64,000 nt of DNA from Comamonadaceae bacterium. Its GTDB lineage: Bacteria; Pseudomonadota; Gammaproteobacteria; Burkholderiales; Burkholderiaceae_C. The notes under the pieces are model-generated. The model ran no database searches and was not told the DNA's origin. It was given only the letters and a program-made list of their open reading frames with translations. Position 1 is the stretch's first letter. Every line of letters begins with the position of its first letter. Positions 8,293-16,616 of this stretch are shown here, piece after piece. Location of the stretch: NCBI GenBank assembly GCA_947443645.1, contig CANEXF010000010.1, positions 62,001 through 126,000 on the forward strand. The letters run 5' to 3'. Position numbers and translations under genes: made by a program.

Positions 8293-9792
8293 TTACATCA
8301 GCACAATGTCGTATTGCTCTTGCGCCATGGCCGCCTCTGCCTGCAGCGAGATCGGCTTGCCGATGAAATCACTCAAACCGGCCAGGTGCTGGCTTTCCTC
8401 ATCCAGGAAAAGCTCTATGACCTTGGGCGATGCCACCACGCGAAACTCGCGTGGATTGAACTGGCGCGCCTCGCGCAGGATTTCGCGCAGGATGTCATAG
8501 GTCACGCTGCGCGCGGTCTTGACAACGCCTTTACCCATGCAGGCGCTGCAGGGCTCACACAGCTGGTGCGCCAGCGATTCACGGGTGCGCTTTCGTGTCA
8601 TCTCCAGCAGACCCAGTGCAGAAAATCCATTGACTGTGGTCTTGATGCGGTCACGCGAGAGCTGCTTCTGGAACTCTGCCAACACGTTATCGCGGTGACT
8701 GTCCTTGACCATGTCTATGAAGTCCACAATCACGATGCCGCCAAGGTTGCGCAAACGAAGCTGCCGCGCAATCGCCTGCGAGGCCTCCAGGTTGGTCTTG
8801 AAGATGGTGTCGTCAAAATTACGCGCACCCACAAAGCCGCCGGTGTTCACGTCAATGGTGGTCAGGGCTTCGGTCTGGTCAACCACCAGGTAGCCGCCGG
8901 ACTTCAGGTCGACTCGTCGGCCCAGCGCCTTGGCGATGTCATCGTCAATATTGAACAGGTCGAATATCGGGCGCTCTCCTGCGTAGAGCTGCAGTTTTGG
9001 CAGCGTTGCCGGCATGAACGTTTGCGCAAAGACTGTGAGCTTGTCGAACTGCTCGCGTGAATCAATGCGTATGGTCTGCGTGCTCTCCACCACCATGTCA
9101 CGCAGCACGCGCTGCAGCAGGTTCAGATCCTGATGCAGCACCGAGGCCGGCGGCAGACGGACAGATGCATCCTTGATGCGCGCCCAGGTCTTGCGCAGAT
9201 AGCTGATGTCTTCTGCCAACTCGGCGTCGCTGGCGTCCTCGCCATTGGTCCTGAGTATGAATCCACCACCGAGCTCACCCGAGAGCACCTGCATGCGCTG
9301 ACGCAAGTCTTCGCGCTGACGCGGCGGAATTTTTTGCGACACGCCGATGTGGTTGTCCTGCGGCAAAAAAACCAGCAGACGTCCTGCAATGCTGATCTGG
9401 GCCGTCAAGCGCGCGCCCTTGGTTCCTATCGGGTCTTTGAGCACCTGAACCATCACTGCCTGACCTTCGAACAGCTGCTTTTCAATCGGCTGAAGGCCTG
9501 CGGCGGCCGCAGACGTCAAGGCACCTGCAGCTTGGGCATCGCTTTCCGCGTGACGGCTGTTGATGCTGCTCATCAAGTCCGCAACATGCAAGAAAGCGGC
9601 GCGGTCCAGGCCAATGTCTATAAATGCAGACTGCATACCGGGCAGGACCCGGGCAACCTTTCCAAGGTAGACATTGCCGACAAGCCCACGCTCAAGCGTA
9701 CGCTCGACCTGCAACTCCTGCACGGCGCCCTGCTCCACCACGGCCACGCGGGTTTCCTGCGGCGACCAGTTGATCAGGATGTCTTGTTGCAT
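8293..9792 (-). CDS. rng: Ribonuclease G
   Basis: This 499-aa protein belongs to the RNase E/G family of single-strand endoribonucleases, which mature the 16S rRNA 5' end and decay mRNA. It has an N-terminal S1 domain (GNVYLGKVARVLPGMQSAFI), the 5' sensor region, and the DNase I-like catalytic segment with ITTIDVNTGGFVG and GGIVIVDFIDM. A Zn-link-type CEPCSACMGKG lies near residue 400. It lacks the long C-terminal scaffold of RNase E, hence RNase G. The maf-rng order matches yhdE-rng in E. coli. Ribosome-associated partners (rlmH, rsfS) lie upstream in the same run. Confidence 0.95.
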   Translation of the reverse strand: MQQDILINWSPQETRVAVVEQGAVQELQVERTLERGLVGNVYLGKVARVLPGMQSAFIDIGLDRAAFLHVADLMSSINSRHAESDAQAAGALTSAAAAGLQPIEKQLFEGQAVMVQVLKDPIGTKGARLTAQISIAGRLLVFLPQDNHIGVSQKIPPRQREDLRQRMQVLSGELGGGFILRTNGEDASDAELAEDISYLRKTWARIKDASVRLPPASVLHQDLNLLQRVLRDMVVESTQTIRIDSREQFDKLTVFAQTFMPATLPKLQLYAGERPIFDLFNIDDDIAKALGRRVDLKSGGYLVVDQTEALTTIDVNTGGFVGARNFDDTIFKTNLEASQAIARQLRLRNLGGIVIVDFIDMVKDSHRDNVLAEFQKQLSRDRIKTTVNGFSALGLLEMTRKRTRESLAHQLCEPCSACMGKGVVKTARSVTYDILREILREARQFNPREFRVVASPKVIELFLDEESQHLAGLSDFIGKPISLQAEAAMAQEQYDIVLM

Positions 9793-9812
9793 GTTGCCTT
9801 GAAAAAGATGGT

Positions 9813-10415
9813 TTAGATTTTGAGGCCTGCTGCACGCAGCAAGCAGGCTGTTTCGTGCAGCGGAAGCCCCATGATGCCACTGTAGCTGCCGTTGATGGCG
9901 GTCATGTGCATGGCCACCTTGCCCTGTACTGCATAGGCTCCGGCCTTGCCCATGGGTTCGCCGGTCGCAACATAAGCCCGGATCTGGGCAGCAGTCATGG
10001 CCTCAAAACTGACCCGGGAAGTGCTCAGGGCCTCGAAACGCCGCCGTCCCGACTGCACAGCCACGGCCGTCAGAACGCGGTGGGTGGCGCCGGACAGCTC
10101 GGCCAACATGCGCCGCGCGTCCTTCTCATCTTCAGGCTTGCCGTAAATCGTACGCCCGAGAGCCACCGTGGTGTCGGAGCACAGAATGGGTGCGGGCTTG
10201 AGCTTGCGGTCCTTCAGGCGGGCAAGCGCAGCATCGAGCTTGAGGCCAGTCACACGTTTGACGTAAGTCGCGGGCGCTTCATTTTTGAGCACCACTTCCA
10301 GCGCCTCGGCATCTTCAGCAGCATCGGGCAAGAGCAATTCATATCGGACACCAAGCTGCTCTAGCAACTGGCGACGACGCGGACTTTGAGACGCCAGGTA
10401 AACGAAGTTGGTCAT
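9813..10415 (-). CDS. maf: Maf-family nucleoside triphosphate pyrophosphatase (YhdE type)
   Basis: This 200-aa Maf protein hydrolyses non-canonical or excess nucleoside triphosphates to monophosphates. The signature LASQSPRRRQLLEQLG places it with YhdE-type dTTP/UTP pyrophosphatases, and CSDTTVAL and YGKPEDEKDA are the other expected blocks. The start is set at the ATG at 10415 (MTNFVYLASQ). The ORF-track start four codons earlier adds MLCA, which is less like the family. rng follows after 20 nt. Upstream, the 105-bp tandem repeat separates it from rlmH, so the operon may be interrupted there. Confidence 0.94.
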   Translation of the reverse strand: MTNFVYLASQSPRRRQLLEQLGVRYELLLPDAAEDAEALEVVLKNEAPATYVKRVTGLKLDAALARLKDRKLKPAPILCSDTTVALGRTIYGKPEDEKDARRMLAELSGATHRVLTAVAVQSGRRRFEALSTSRVSFEAMTAAQIRAYVATGEPMGKAGAYAVQGKVAMHMTAINGSYSGIMGLPLHETACLLRAAGLKI

Positions 10416-10481
10416 TGCGCAAAGCATAAAAAGGTTGAGGCAAGGCCCGCCACGAACGCGCTGCCTGCGCAGGCCGTCCTC

Positions 10482-10787
10482 TTCAAGCGGGAGCCGCGGA
10501 ACCGGCTTTGCCGGACCGCAGGCGCAGCGGACCGCCTTAGGGGCAGCGAGCCACTCGCAGTGAGCAAGCGTGGGGGCTCTTGTTCATTCAAGCAGGAGCC
10601 GCGGATCTGGCTCTGCCAGTCCGCAGGCGCAGCGGCCCCCCTTGCGGTCAGCGAGCCACACGCAGTGGGCAAGCGTGGGGGCTCTTGTTCATTCAAGCAG
10701 GAGCCGCGGATCTGGCTCTGCCAGTCCGCAGGCGCAGCGGCCCCCTCGGGGGGCAGGGCGCTACACGCAGTGAGCAACCGTGGGGGC
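10482..10787. repeat. 105-bp tandem repeat, three copies
   Basis: Three head-to-tail copies with exact 105-bp period lie between rlmH and maf: 10482-10586, 10587-10691 and 10692 to about 10787. Copies 2 and 3 are nearly identical over their first 80 bp; copy 1 is more diverged. Each contains a GGCTCTGCCAGTCCGCAGGC-like block and ends in GCAAGCGTGGGGGC. The last copy stops at the rlmH stop codon. Because 105 is divisible by 3, long spurious ORFs stay open on both strands (126 and 142 aa in the track). The GCGTGGGGGC motif recurs, in opposite orientation, at 31.6 kb. Confidence 0.95.
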
Positions 10788-10788
10788 A

Positions 10789-11256
10789 TCATTCTCTGTG
10801 ATACGGATGGTTGATCGTGATGCTCCAGGCCCGGTAGAGCTGCTCGATCAGCAAGACCCTAACCATGGCATGCGGCAGGGTCAGGTCCGACAGGCGCAAA
10901 CGCTCATGCGCAGCCTTTTTGAATTCGCCTTCCAGGCCGTCAGGGCCGCCGATCACGATGGCCACATCGTCACCCGACAACTGCCAGGCTTTGAGCCTTT
11001 CGGCCAAAGCCATGGTCGTGACAGCAGTTCCGCGTTCATCCAGGGCAACGATGCGCGTACCTCTTGGAATGGCGGCCTCTATGCGTGACTTTTCTGCCAG
11101 CAGCAAGGTGTCCAACGTTTTGGAGCCGCGCGGCTCGGTCTTGACGGCCTTGAGTTCCACCTTGATCTCAGGCGGAAAACGCTTGGCGTAGTCGTCGTAA
11201 GCAGTTTGCGCCCAGTCGGGCACTTTCTGGCCGACGGCGACTATCGTCAGCCTCAT
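10789..11256 (-). CDS. rlmH: 23S rRNA (pseudouridine1915-N3)-methyltransferase RlmH
   Basis: This 155-aa SPOUT-class methyltransferase modifies pseudouridine 1915 in helix 69 of 23S rRNA on assembled 70S ribosomes, using S-adenosylmethionine. The length is the family norm. Family blocks are [32 protein letters not shown]-like [12 protein letters not shown] and the C-terminal [12 protein letters not shown]....YHRE, which forms the trefoil knot and active site. The start overlaps the rsfS stop by 4 nt; rsfS-rlmH is a conserved pair. The final codon abuts the tandem repeat. Confidence 0.97.
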   Translation of the reverse strand: MRLTIVAVGQKVPDWAQTAYDDYAKRFPPEIKVELKAVKTEPRGSKTLDTLLLAEKSRIEAAIPRGTRIVALDERGTAVTTMALAERLKAWQLSGDDVAIVIGGPDGLEGEFKKAAHERLRLSDLTLPHAMVRVLLIEQLYRAWSITINHPYHRE

Positions 11257-12089
11257 CGGCTCCGGGGGGCGATTTTCTTGGCCGCAGGCTTGGCTGCCGG
11301 TTTAGCTGCTGACTTGGCCGGCGCTTTCTTGGCGGCCACTTTTTTCGCTACAGGAATCTTCACGATAGGCGATTTCGCCGCCGGCTTGGCCGCTGTCTTT
11401 GCCGCCGTTTTTACAGCCGGTTTGGCTACGCTGGTTTTGGCCGGCGCTCTGGCGGCTCTGGCTGGCTTGGCAACAGGCTCTTCAGCCGGCGCGGCTTCAT
11501 TGCGCTTGGCAGTCCAGTCGCTGGTTTTACCGAGCTTGCCGATGTAACCCGGCTCATGGTCCCTGACAGGCGCCTTGACGACCGGCTTCGCGGCAGCGCG
11601 GCTCGGGAACTTTGCGCCCAACCTGGGTTTGGCGACCTTTTTGGCAGGCGCCTTTTCCTCAAGCTTGGGCTCGGGCTTGGAGGCCTTGACCAATGGCGCT
11701 GGCGCGCCAAGTTTCAGCTTGACTGGCTTGTCACCCCAGAGCTCTTCGAGATGGTAATACTGGCGAATGGTGGGCTGCATGATGTGCGCAACAGCTGCGC
11801 CGCAATCCACAATGATCCACTCACCATTGTCTTCACCCTCGATGCGGGGTTTGGCAAAGCCGGCATCGCGCACCGCGTCACGCACGCTGGCGGCAAGCGC
11901 CTTGGTCTGACGGTTGGAGGTTCCCGAGGCGATGATCACGCGCTCGAACAAAGACGTGATGTGCTCGGTATCGAACACCACAATATCCTGCGCCTTGACG
12001 TCTTCCAGACCGTCAATGATCGCGCGCTGCAGTTTCTGCACGTCTTTCTTGCCGGTGGTGCTGGTGGGGTTGACAGAAGATGAGGTCAT
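11253..12089 (-). CDS. rsfS: Ribosome silencing factor RsfS with long Ala/Lys/Pro-rich tail
   Basis: The N-terminal ~125 residues are RsfS (YbeB/Iojap): [54 protein letters not shown] and [19 protein letters not shown]. RsfS binds L14 on the 50S subunit and blocks subunit joining during starvation. Family members are usually 105-130 aa; here about 150 extra residues follow, rich in Ala, Lys and Pro with KPAAK-type repeats, resembling histone H1-like tails. The tail has no stop or frameshift and leads directly into the rlmH overlap, so it appears to be real coding sequence. It may bind rRNA (inference). Confidence 0.94.
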   Translation of the reverse strand: MTSSSVNPTSTTGKKDVQKLQRAIIDGLEDVKAQDIVVFDTEHITSLFERVIIASGTSNRQTKALAASVRDAVRDAGFAKPRIEGEDNGEWIIVDCGAAVAHIMQPTIRQYYHLEELWGDKPVKLKLGAPAPLVKASKPEPKLEEKAPAKKVAKPRLGAKFPSRAAAKPVVKAPVRDHEPGYIGKLGKTSDWTAKRNEAAPAEEPVAKPARAARAPAKTSVAKPAVKTAAKTAAKPAAKSPIVKIPVAKKVAAKKAPAKSAAKPAAKPAAKKIAPRSR

Positions 12090-12116
12090 GCAGTGCTTTG
12101 TTCGGTGAAGTAAAAA

Positions 12117-12773
12117 TTAACGGGGGACGTAAAGCCTATGGGCTGAAATATAACGCGCAACCGGCCCGGGGACCAAGTCGCCGAGCTCCATAGGCTTGCC
12201 CGTGTCTGAGGCCATGAGCTGGCGAATTTGCGTGGCACTCACTTGTATCAGCGGCAGCGGCAGCAGTAAAAAACGGTCGCTGCGCTCTTTGTACGCGTCA
12301 AATCGGGGCAAGGCCTCCGTGGATATTGCGCGCTGAGCTACACAAATTATAGCGATATCAAGAATGTCCTGCCAACGGTGCCAGTTCTGGAAGGCTGCAA
12401 ACTGGTCCGCCCCCATGATGAGGAAGAGCTGCGCCTGGGGATTTTCCGCCTGCAAGGCCTGCAGTGTGTCTATCGAGTAACTCGGCCCCGCGCGCTGCAA
12501 CTCCCGCTCATCGACAACCATATGCGGCTGCGTACCGAACGCCAGTCTGGCCATGGCCAGCCGGTCGGTCGCAGGGCTCAGCGTTCCGGCCTTGTGCCAG
12601 GCCTGACCGGTGGGAACGATGCGCAGCTCGTCAAGCGCCAGGGTATCAAGCGCGACCTGCGCCAGCGCAAGGTGCGCCTTGTGCGGCGGATCAAACGCGC
12701 CGCCCAGAACACCTATGCGCTTTTTCGCCACTGCGCCCGCCGTTATTTCCGCTGGTGCCGAGGCTGCGTTCAA
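12117..12773 (-). CDS. nadD: Nicotinate-nucleotide adenylyltransferase NadD
   Basis: NadD converts nicotinate mononucleotide and ATP to deamido-NAD in NAD synthesis. The nucleotidyltransferase signature [15 protein letters not shown] and the later FLIMGADQF and SATQIRQLM (SxTxxR) motifs are present. The ORF-track start (12935) runs deep into hemF and adds unrelated residues. I favour TTG 12773, which overlaps the hemF stop (TTGA) and has GGCGGGA upstream. GTG 12731 ([11 protein letters not shown]) is the alternative and gives 204 aa, close to the family norm. The gene sits in the purD-hemF-nadD-rsfS-rlmH run. Confidence 0.93.
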   Translation of the reverse strand: MNAASAPAEITAGAVAKKRIGVLGGAFDPPHKAHLALAQVALDTLALDELRIVPTGQAWHKAGTLSPATDRLAMARLAFGTQPHMVVDERELQRAGPSYSIDTLQALQAENPQAQLFLIMGADQFAAFQNWHRWQDILDIAIICVAQRAISTEALPRFDAYKERSDRFLLLPLPLIQVSATQIRQLMASDTGKPMELGDLVPGPVARYISAHRLYVPR

Positions 12774-13693
12774 AGCCAGTCCCGCCTGACCAGAAACGCT
12801 TTGTACAAGCGCTCTTCCGGCGAGCCTGCTTCGACCGGCCTTTGATAAGACCAGCTGGCCAGCGGCGGCATGGACATCAGGATGGATTCGGTGCGGCCAC
12901 CAGACTGCAGGCCAAAGTGCGTACCGCGGTCCCAAACCAGGTTGAACTCCACGTAGCGGCCGCGCCGATACAGCTGAAACTCGCGCTCACGTTCGCCATA
13001 AGGCGTGTCCTGGCGCTTTTGCACAATTGGCAGGTAGGCCTGGAGAAACGAATCCCCAACACTTTGCAGCATGGCAAAGCTTTGATCGGGCCCGAGCTCC
13101 TGGAAATCGTCAAAGAACACGCCGCCTATGCCGCGCTGCTCCTGACGGTGCTTAAGGAAAAAATACTCGTCGCACCATTGCTTGAAGCGCGGGTATTTGT
13201 CGCCGCCAAATGCCTGCAGCGCATCACTGCAGGTCTGGTGAAAATGCACTGCATCTTCTTCAAAGCCGTAGTAAGGCGTCAAGTCCATGCCGCCGCCAAA
13301 CCAGCAGACCGGAACGCCGCCATCGGTGGGCGTGGCCGCCAGCATGCGCACATTCATGTGAACTGTGGGCACGTAGGGGTTGCGCGGGTGAAACACCAGC
13401 GAGACACCCATGGCTTCGAAAGGTGCGCCGGCGAGTTCAGGCCGATGCTGGGTCGCTGAGGGCGGCAGTTTGGGGCCGCGCACATGCGAAAAACCGCACC
13501 CCGCGCGTTCAAACAGTCGGCCCTGCTCAAGGATCTGCGTCACGCCGCTGCCCTGAAGCTGCTCGCCAGGGGCTTTTTCCCACGCATCGGACAAAAAGGA
13601 ATGCCCGTCAAGCTCGGCAACTGCACTGGTGATGCGGTTTTGCAAGCCCAGCAAAAATGCCTTGACGCTGGCAATATCCATCGCCGCCGTCAC
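12770..13693 (-). CDS. hemF: Oxygen-dependent coproporphyrinogen III oxidase
   Basis: This 307-aa HemF decarboxylates coproporphyrinogen III to protoporphyrinogen IX using O2 in haem synthesis. Family signatures are [65 protein letters not shown]-type C-terminal blocks and [12 protein letters not shown]. The ATG at 13693 overlaps the purD stop (ATGA), consistent with coupling; a second ATG four codons in is possible. Dependence on O2 fits an aerobic organism with oxygenase-based catabolism. Confidence 0.97.
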   Translation of the reverse strand: MTAAMDIASVKAFLLGLQNRITSAVAELDGHSFLSDAWEKAPGEQLQGSGVTQILEQGRLFERAGCGFSHVRGPKLPPSATQHRPELAGAPFEAMGVSLVFHPRNPYVPTVHMNVRMLAATPTDGGVPVCWFGGGMDLTPYYGFEEDAVHFHQTCSDALQAFGGDKYPRFKQWCDEYFFLKHRQEQRGIGGVFFDDFQELGPDQSFAMLQSVGDSFLQAYLPIVQKRQDTPYGEREREFQLYRRGRYVEFNLVWDRGTHFGLQSGGRTESILMSMPPLASWSYQRPVEAGSPEERLYKAFLVRRDWL

Positions 13694-14982
13694 GACTTGA
13701 TAGCCCGGTAACCAATATCCTTGCGGTACTGCGCGCCATCAAAGGCGATGCCCTGGGCGACTTCGTAAGCACGCTGCTGCGCTGCCTTCACAGTGCTGCC
13801 AAGCGCAGTGACGCACAGGACGCGACCGCCTGAGGTCACGGTTTCGCCGTTCTGCCGGGCGGTTCCGGCATGGAACACCATGGCGTCTTCACTGGCAGCT
13901 GGCAAGCCATGAACCACATCACCCTTGCGCGGGTGCAGCGGATAACCGTGCGCGGCCATCACCACGCCCAGCGCTGGCCGGCGGTCCCACTCGAGCTCGA
14001 CCTGGTCAAGCGCACCGGAAGTCGCCGCCATCATGACGTCGAACAGGTCGGTTTTCAGCCGCATCATGATGGGCTGGGTCTCGGGGTCGCCCATGCGGCA
14101 GTTGAATTCCAGCGTCTTGGGCTTGCCCTGCGCGTCAATCATCAGACCGGCGTAGAGAAATCCAGTAAACGGAATGCCGTCTTTTTCCATGCCCTTGATG
14201 GTCGGCAAGATGATCTCGCGCATGGCCCTGGCGTGAACTTCCGGCGTCACCACTGGGGCTGGCGAGTAGGCGCCCATGCCGCCGGTGTTGGGTCCCTGGT
14301 CCGCATCAAGCAGGCGCTTGTGGTCCTGACTGGTAGCCATGGCCGTGACGTTCTTGCCATCACACATGACGATGAAGCTGGCTTCTTCGCCCTGCAAAAA
14401 CTCCTCGATCACAACCCGCGCGCCGCCTTCGTTGTGCGTGACGCCCAGCACGTTCTGATCCGGGCCGGCGGCCAGCATGAACTCGATGGCTTCGTGCGCC
14501 TCATGCAGCGTCATCGCCACCACCACGCCCTTGCCGGCGGCCAGACCATCGGCCTTGACGACGATAGGCGCGCCCTTTTCATCGACGTAGGCATGCGCCG
14601 CCACCACATCGGTAAAGGTTTCGTAGGCCGCCGTAGGAATGCCGTGGCGCTTCATGAAAGCCTTGGAAAAAGCCTTGGAGCTCTCCAGCTGGGCCGCAGC
14701 CTTGGTCGGACCAAACACCCGCAGCCCGTGCGCGCGGAATTCATCGACGATGCCGGCGGCCAGTGGTTGCTCCGGCCCGACCACTGTCAGTGCTATCTTT
14801 TCAGTAGCTACCCACACCCGCAACGCGTGTATGTCAGTGATATTTATATTCTCGAGTCGGGCGTCCAGCGCCGTTCCGCCGTTGCCCGGAGCGACGTAAA
14901 CCGCCTGCACCTTGGGCGACTGCGCCAGCTTCCATGCCAGCGCATGCTCACGGCCGCCGCCGCCTACCACCAAAACTTTCAT
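13690..14982 (-). CDS. purD: Phosphoribosylamine--glycine ligase PurD
   Basis: This 430-aa ATP-grasp enzyme makes glycinamide ribonucleotide in de novo purine synthesis. The N-domain begins [19 protein letters not shown] and carries [15 protein letters not shown]. The ATP-grasp region has [16 protein letters not shown] and the metal-binding [11 protein letters not shown]. The length is standard. The stretch encoding [10 protein letters not shown] (about 14795-14830) resembles a decayed copy of the dispersed palindromic repeat of this window, so the variable linker may derive from it. purD overlaps hemF by 4 nt and follows yebC. Confidence 0.97.
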   Translation of the reverse strand: MKVLVVGGGGREHALAWKLAQSPKVQAVYVAPGNGGTALDARLENINITDIHALRVWVATEKIALTVVGPEQPLAAGIVDEFRAHGLRVFGPTKAAAQLESSKAFSKAFMKRHGIPTAAYETFTDVVAAHAYVDEKGAPIVVKADGLAAGKGVVVAMTLHEAHEAIEFMLAAGPDQNVLGVTHNEGGARVVIEEFLQGEEASFIVMCDGKNVTAMATSQDHKRLLDADQGPNTGGMGAYSPAPVVTPEVHARAMREIILPTIKGMEKDGIPFTGFLYAGLMIDAQGKPKTLEFNCRMGDPETQPIMMRLKTDLFDVMMAATSGALDQVELEWDRRPALGVVMAAHGYPLHPRKGDVVHGLPAASEDAMVFHAGTARQNGETVTSGGRVLCVTALGSTVKAAQQRAYEVAQGIAFDGAQYRKDIGYRAIKS

Positions 14983-15018
14983 GCTCGTACTTTCATTGTT
15001 CTTGCTATTGATTGGCCG

Positions 15019-15744
15019 TTATTCGGACAGCGCGGCATTGTGAAACACTTCCTGCGTGTCATCGAGGTCTTCCAGCACATCCAGCAATTTCTGCATTTTG
15101 TGCGCCTCGTCGCCCGACATCTCGATCACGTTGTCGGCCCGCATGGTGACTTCGGCGAGCTCGGCCTTCAGGCCAGCGGCCTCCAGCGCGTGCTTGACGG
15201 CTTCCAGCGCGGTGTAGGGCGTGAGCACCTCGATGGCGCCGTCGTCGTGCGTGATTACATCATTCGCACCGGCCTCAAGCGCGACTTCCATCACCTTGTC
15301 TTCACTGGTGCCAGGCGCAAAAATCAACTGGCCGCAGTGTTTGAACTGAAACGCCACCGAACCTTCGGTACCCATATTGCCGCCATGCTTGGAAAACGCA
15401 TGGCGTACCTCGGCCACAGTGCGAACCTTGTTGTCCGTCATGCAGTCGACGATGATGGCTGCGCCGCCAATGCCGTAACCCTCGTAGCGCACCTCTTCAT
15501 AGTGAACGCCTTCCAGACTGCCGGTTGCCTTGGCAATGCCGTACTTGACGTTTTCGGACGGCATGTTGGCCGCCTTGGCTTTTTCCACCGCCAGCCGCAG
15601 GCGCGGATTGGTGCCCAGATCACCGCCGCCCATGCGGGCCGCCACCATGATCTCGCGCATCACGCGGGTCCAGACGCGTTGACGTTTTTCGTCCTGGCGA
15701 CCCTTGCGGTGCTGAATATTTGCCCATTTACTATGACCAGCCAC
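15019..15744 (-). CDS. YebC/PmpR/TACO1-family protein
   Basis: This 241-aa YebC-family protein starts [18 protein letters not shown], the invariant N-terminus, followed by [15 protein letters not shown] and KANMPSENV. Members were annotated as DNA-binding regulators and are also linked to relief of ribosome stalling at proline-rich stretches (established for some homologues); which role applies here cannot be told. It precedes purD on the same strand by 36 nt and may lead the long housekeeping transcript. The 157-bp gap to divergent upp holds no clear gene. Confidence 0.93.
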   Translation of the reverse strand: MAGHSKWANIQHRKGRQDEKRQRVWTRVMREIMVAARMGGGDLGTNPRLRLAVEKAKAANMPSENVKYGIAKATGSLEGVHYEEVRYEGYGIGGAAIIVDCMTDNKVRTVAEVRHAFSKHGGNMGTEGSVAFQFKHCGQLIFAPGTSEDKVMEVALEAGANDVITHDDGAIEVLTPYTALEAVKHALEAAGLKAELAEVTMRADNVIEMSGDEAHKMQKLLDVLEDLDDTQEVFHNAALSE

Positions 15745-15901
15745 GGAAATCCTTGGTAATTGATTTAATCTACTTCGAGTATTTTACTTTTTCACCTCCG
15801 GCCAGCGCCAGCCCGCGCAAAGGCCGCCGGCGGTCAGAACCATCAAGACAAAAAGCCGGCCAGGCAAGCAGCCTGAGGCCCCACCAGGAAAGCGCAAGCA
15901 C

Positions 15902-16530
<629 letters not shown>

Positions 16531-16531
<1 letters not shown>

Positions 16532-16583
16532 GGCTGCAGCGCCCTATTGACGGGCGCTACCAGCTCTTATATCAATAGCAGAC
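16531..16583. repeat. Palindromic intergenic repeat, copy A (possible upp terminator)
   Basis: A perfect inverted repeat (AGCGCCC / GGGCGCT, 7-bp arms at 16538-16544 and 16552-16558) is followed by CAGCTCTTATATCAATAGC. The whole matches the dispersed family whose best copy is at 46.5 kb: a CCAGCGCCCG hairpin next to a GCTAT...ATAGC element. It lies between convergent upp and the autotransporter gene, so it could act as a bidirectional terminator. Confidence 0.8.
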
Positions 16584-16616
16584 GTCGGCCAGTCGACCCG
16601 ATACGGCTGATGCAGC

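Noticed and set aside
7963-9060. 365-aa plus-strand ORF antisense to rng
   Set aside because: Shadow of rng and the deacetylase gene, with no recognisable domain.
10482-10787. CRISPR array
   Set aside because: The units are directly abutting 105-bp tandem copies with no spacers and no cas genes nearby.
10386-10814. 142-aa and 126-aa ORFs on both strands over the 105-bp repeats
   Set aside because: Open only because the repeat period is a multiple of three; no domain, signal or ribosome-binding site.
13870-15759. 629-aa plus-strand ORF antisense to purD and yebC
   Set aside because: It lies opposite two unmistakable genes; its His/Arg-rich composition is typical of antisense frames in GC-rich DNA.
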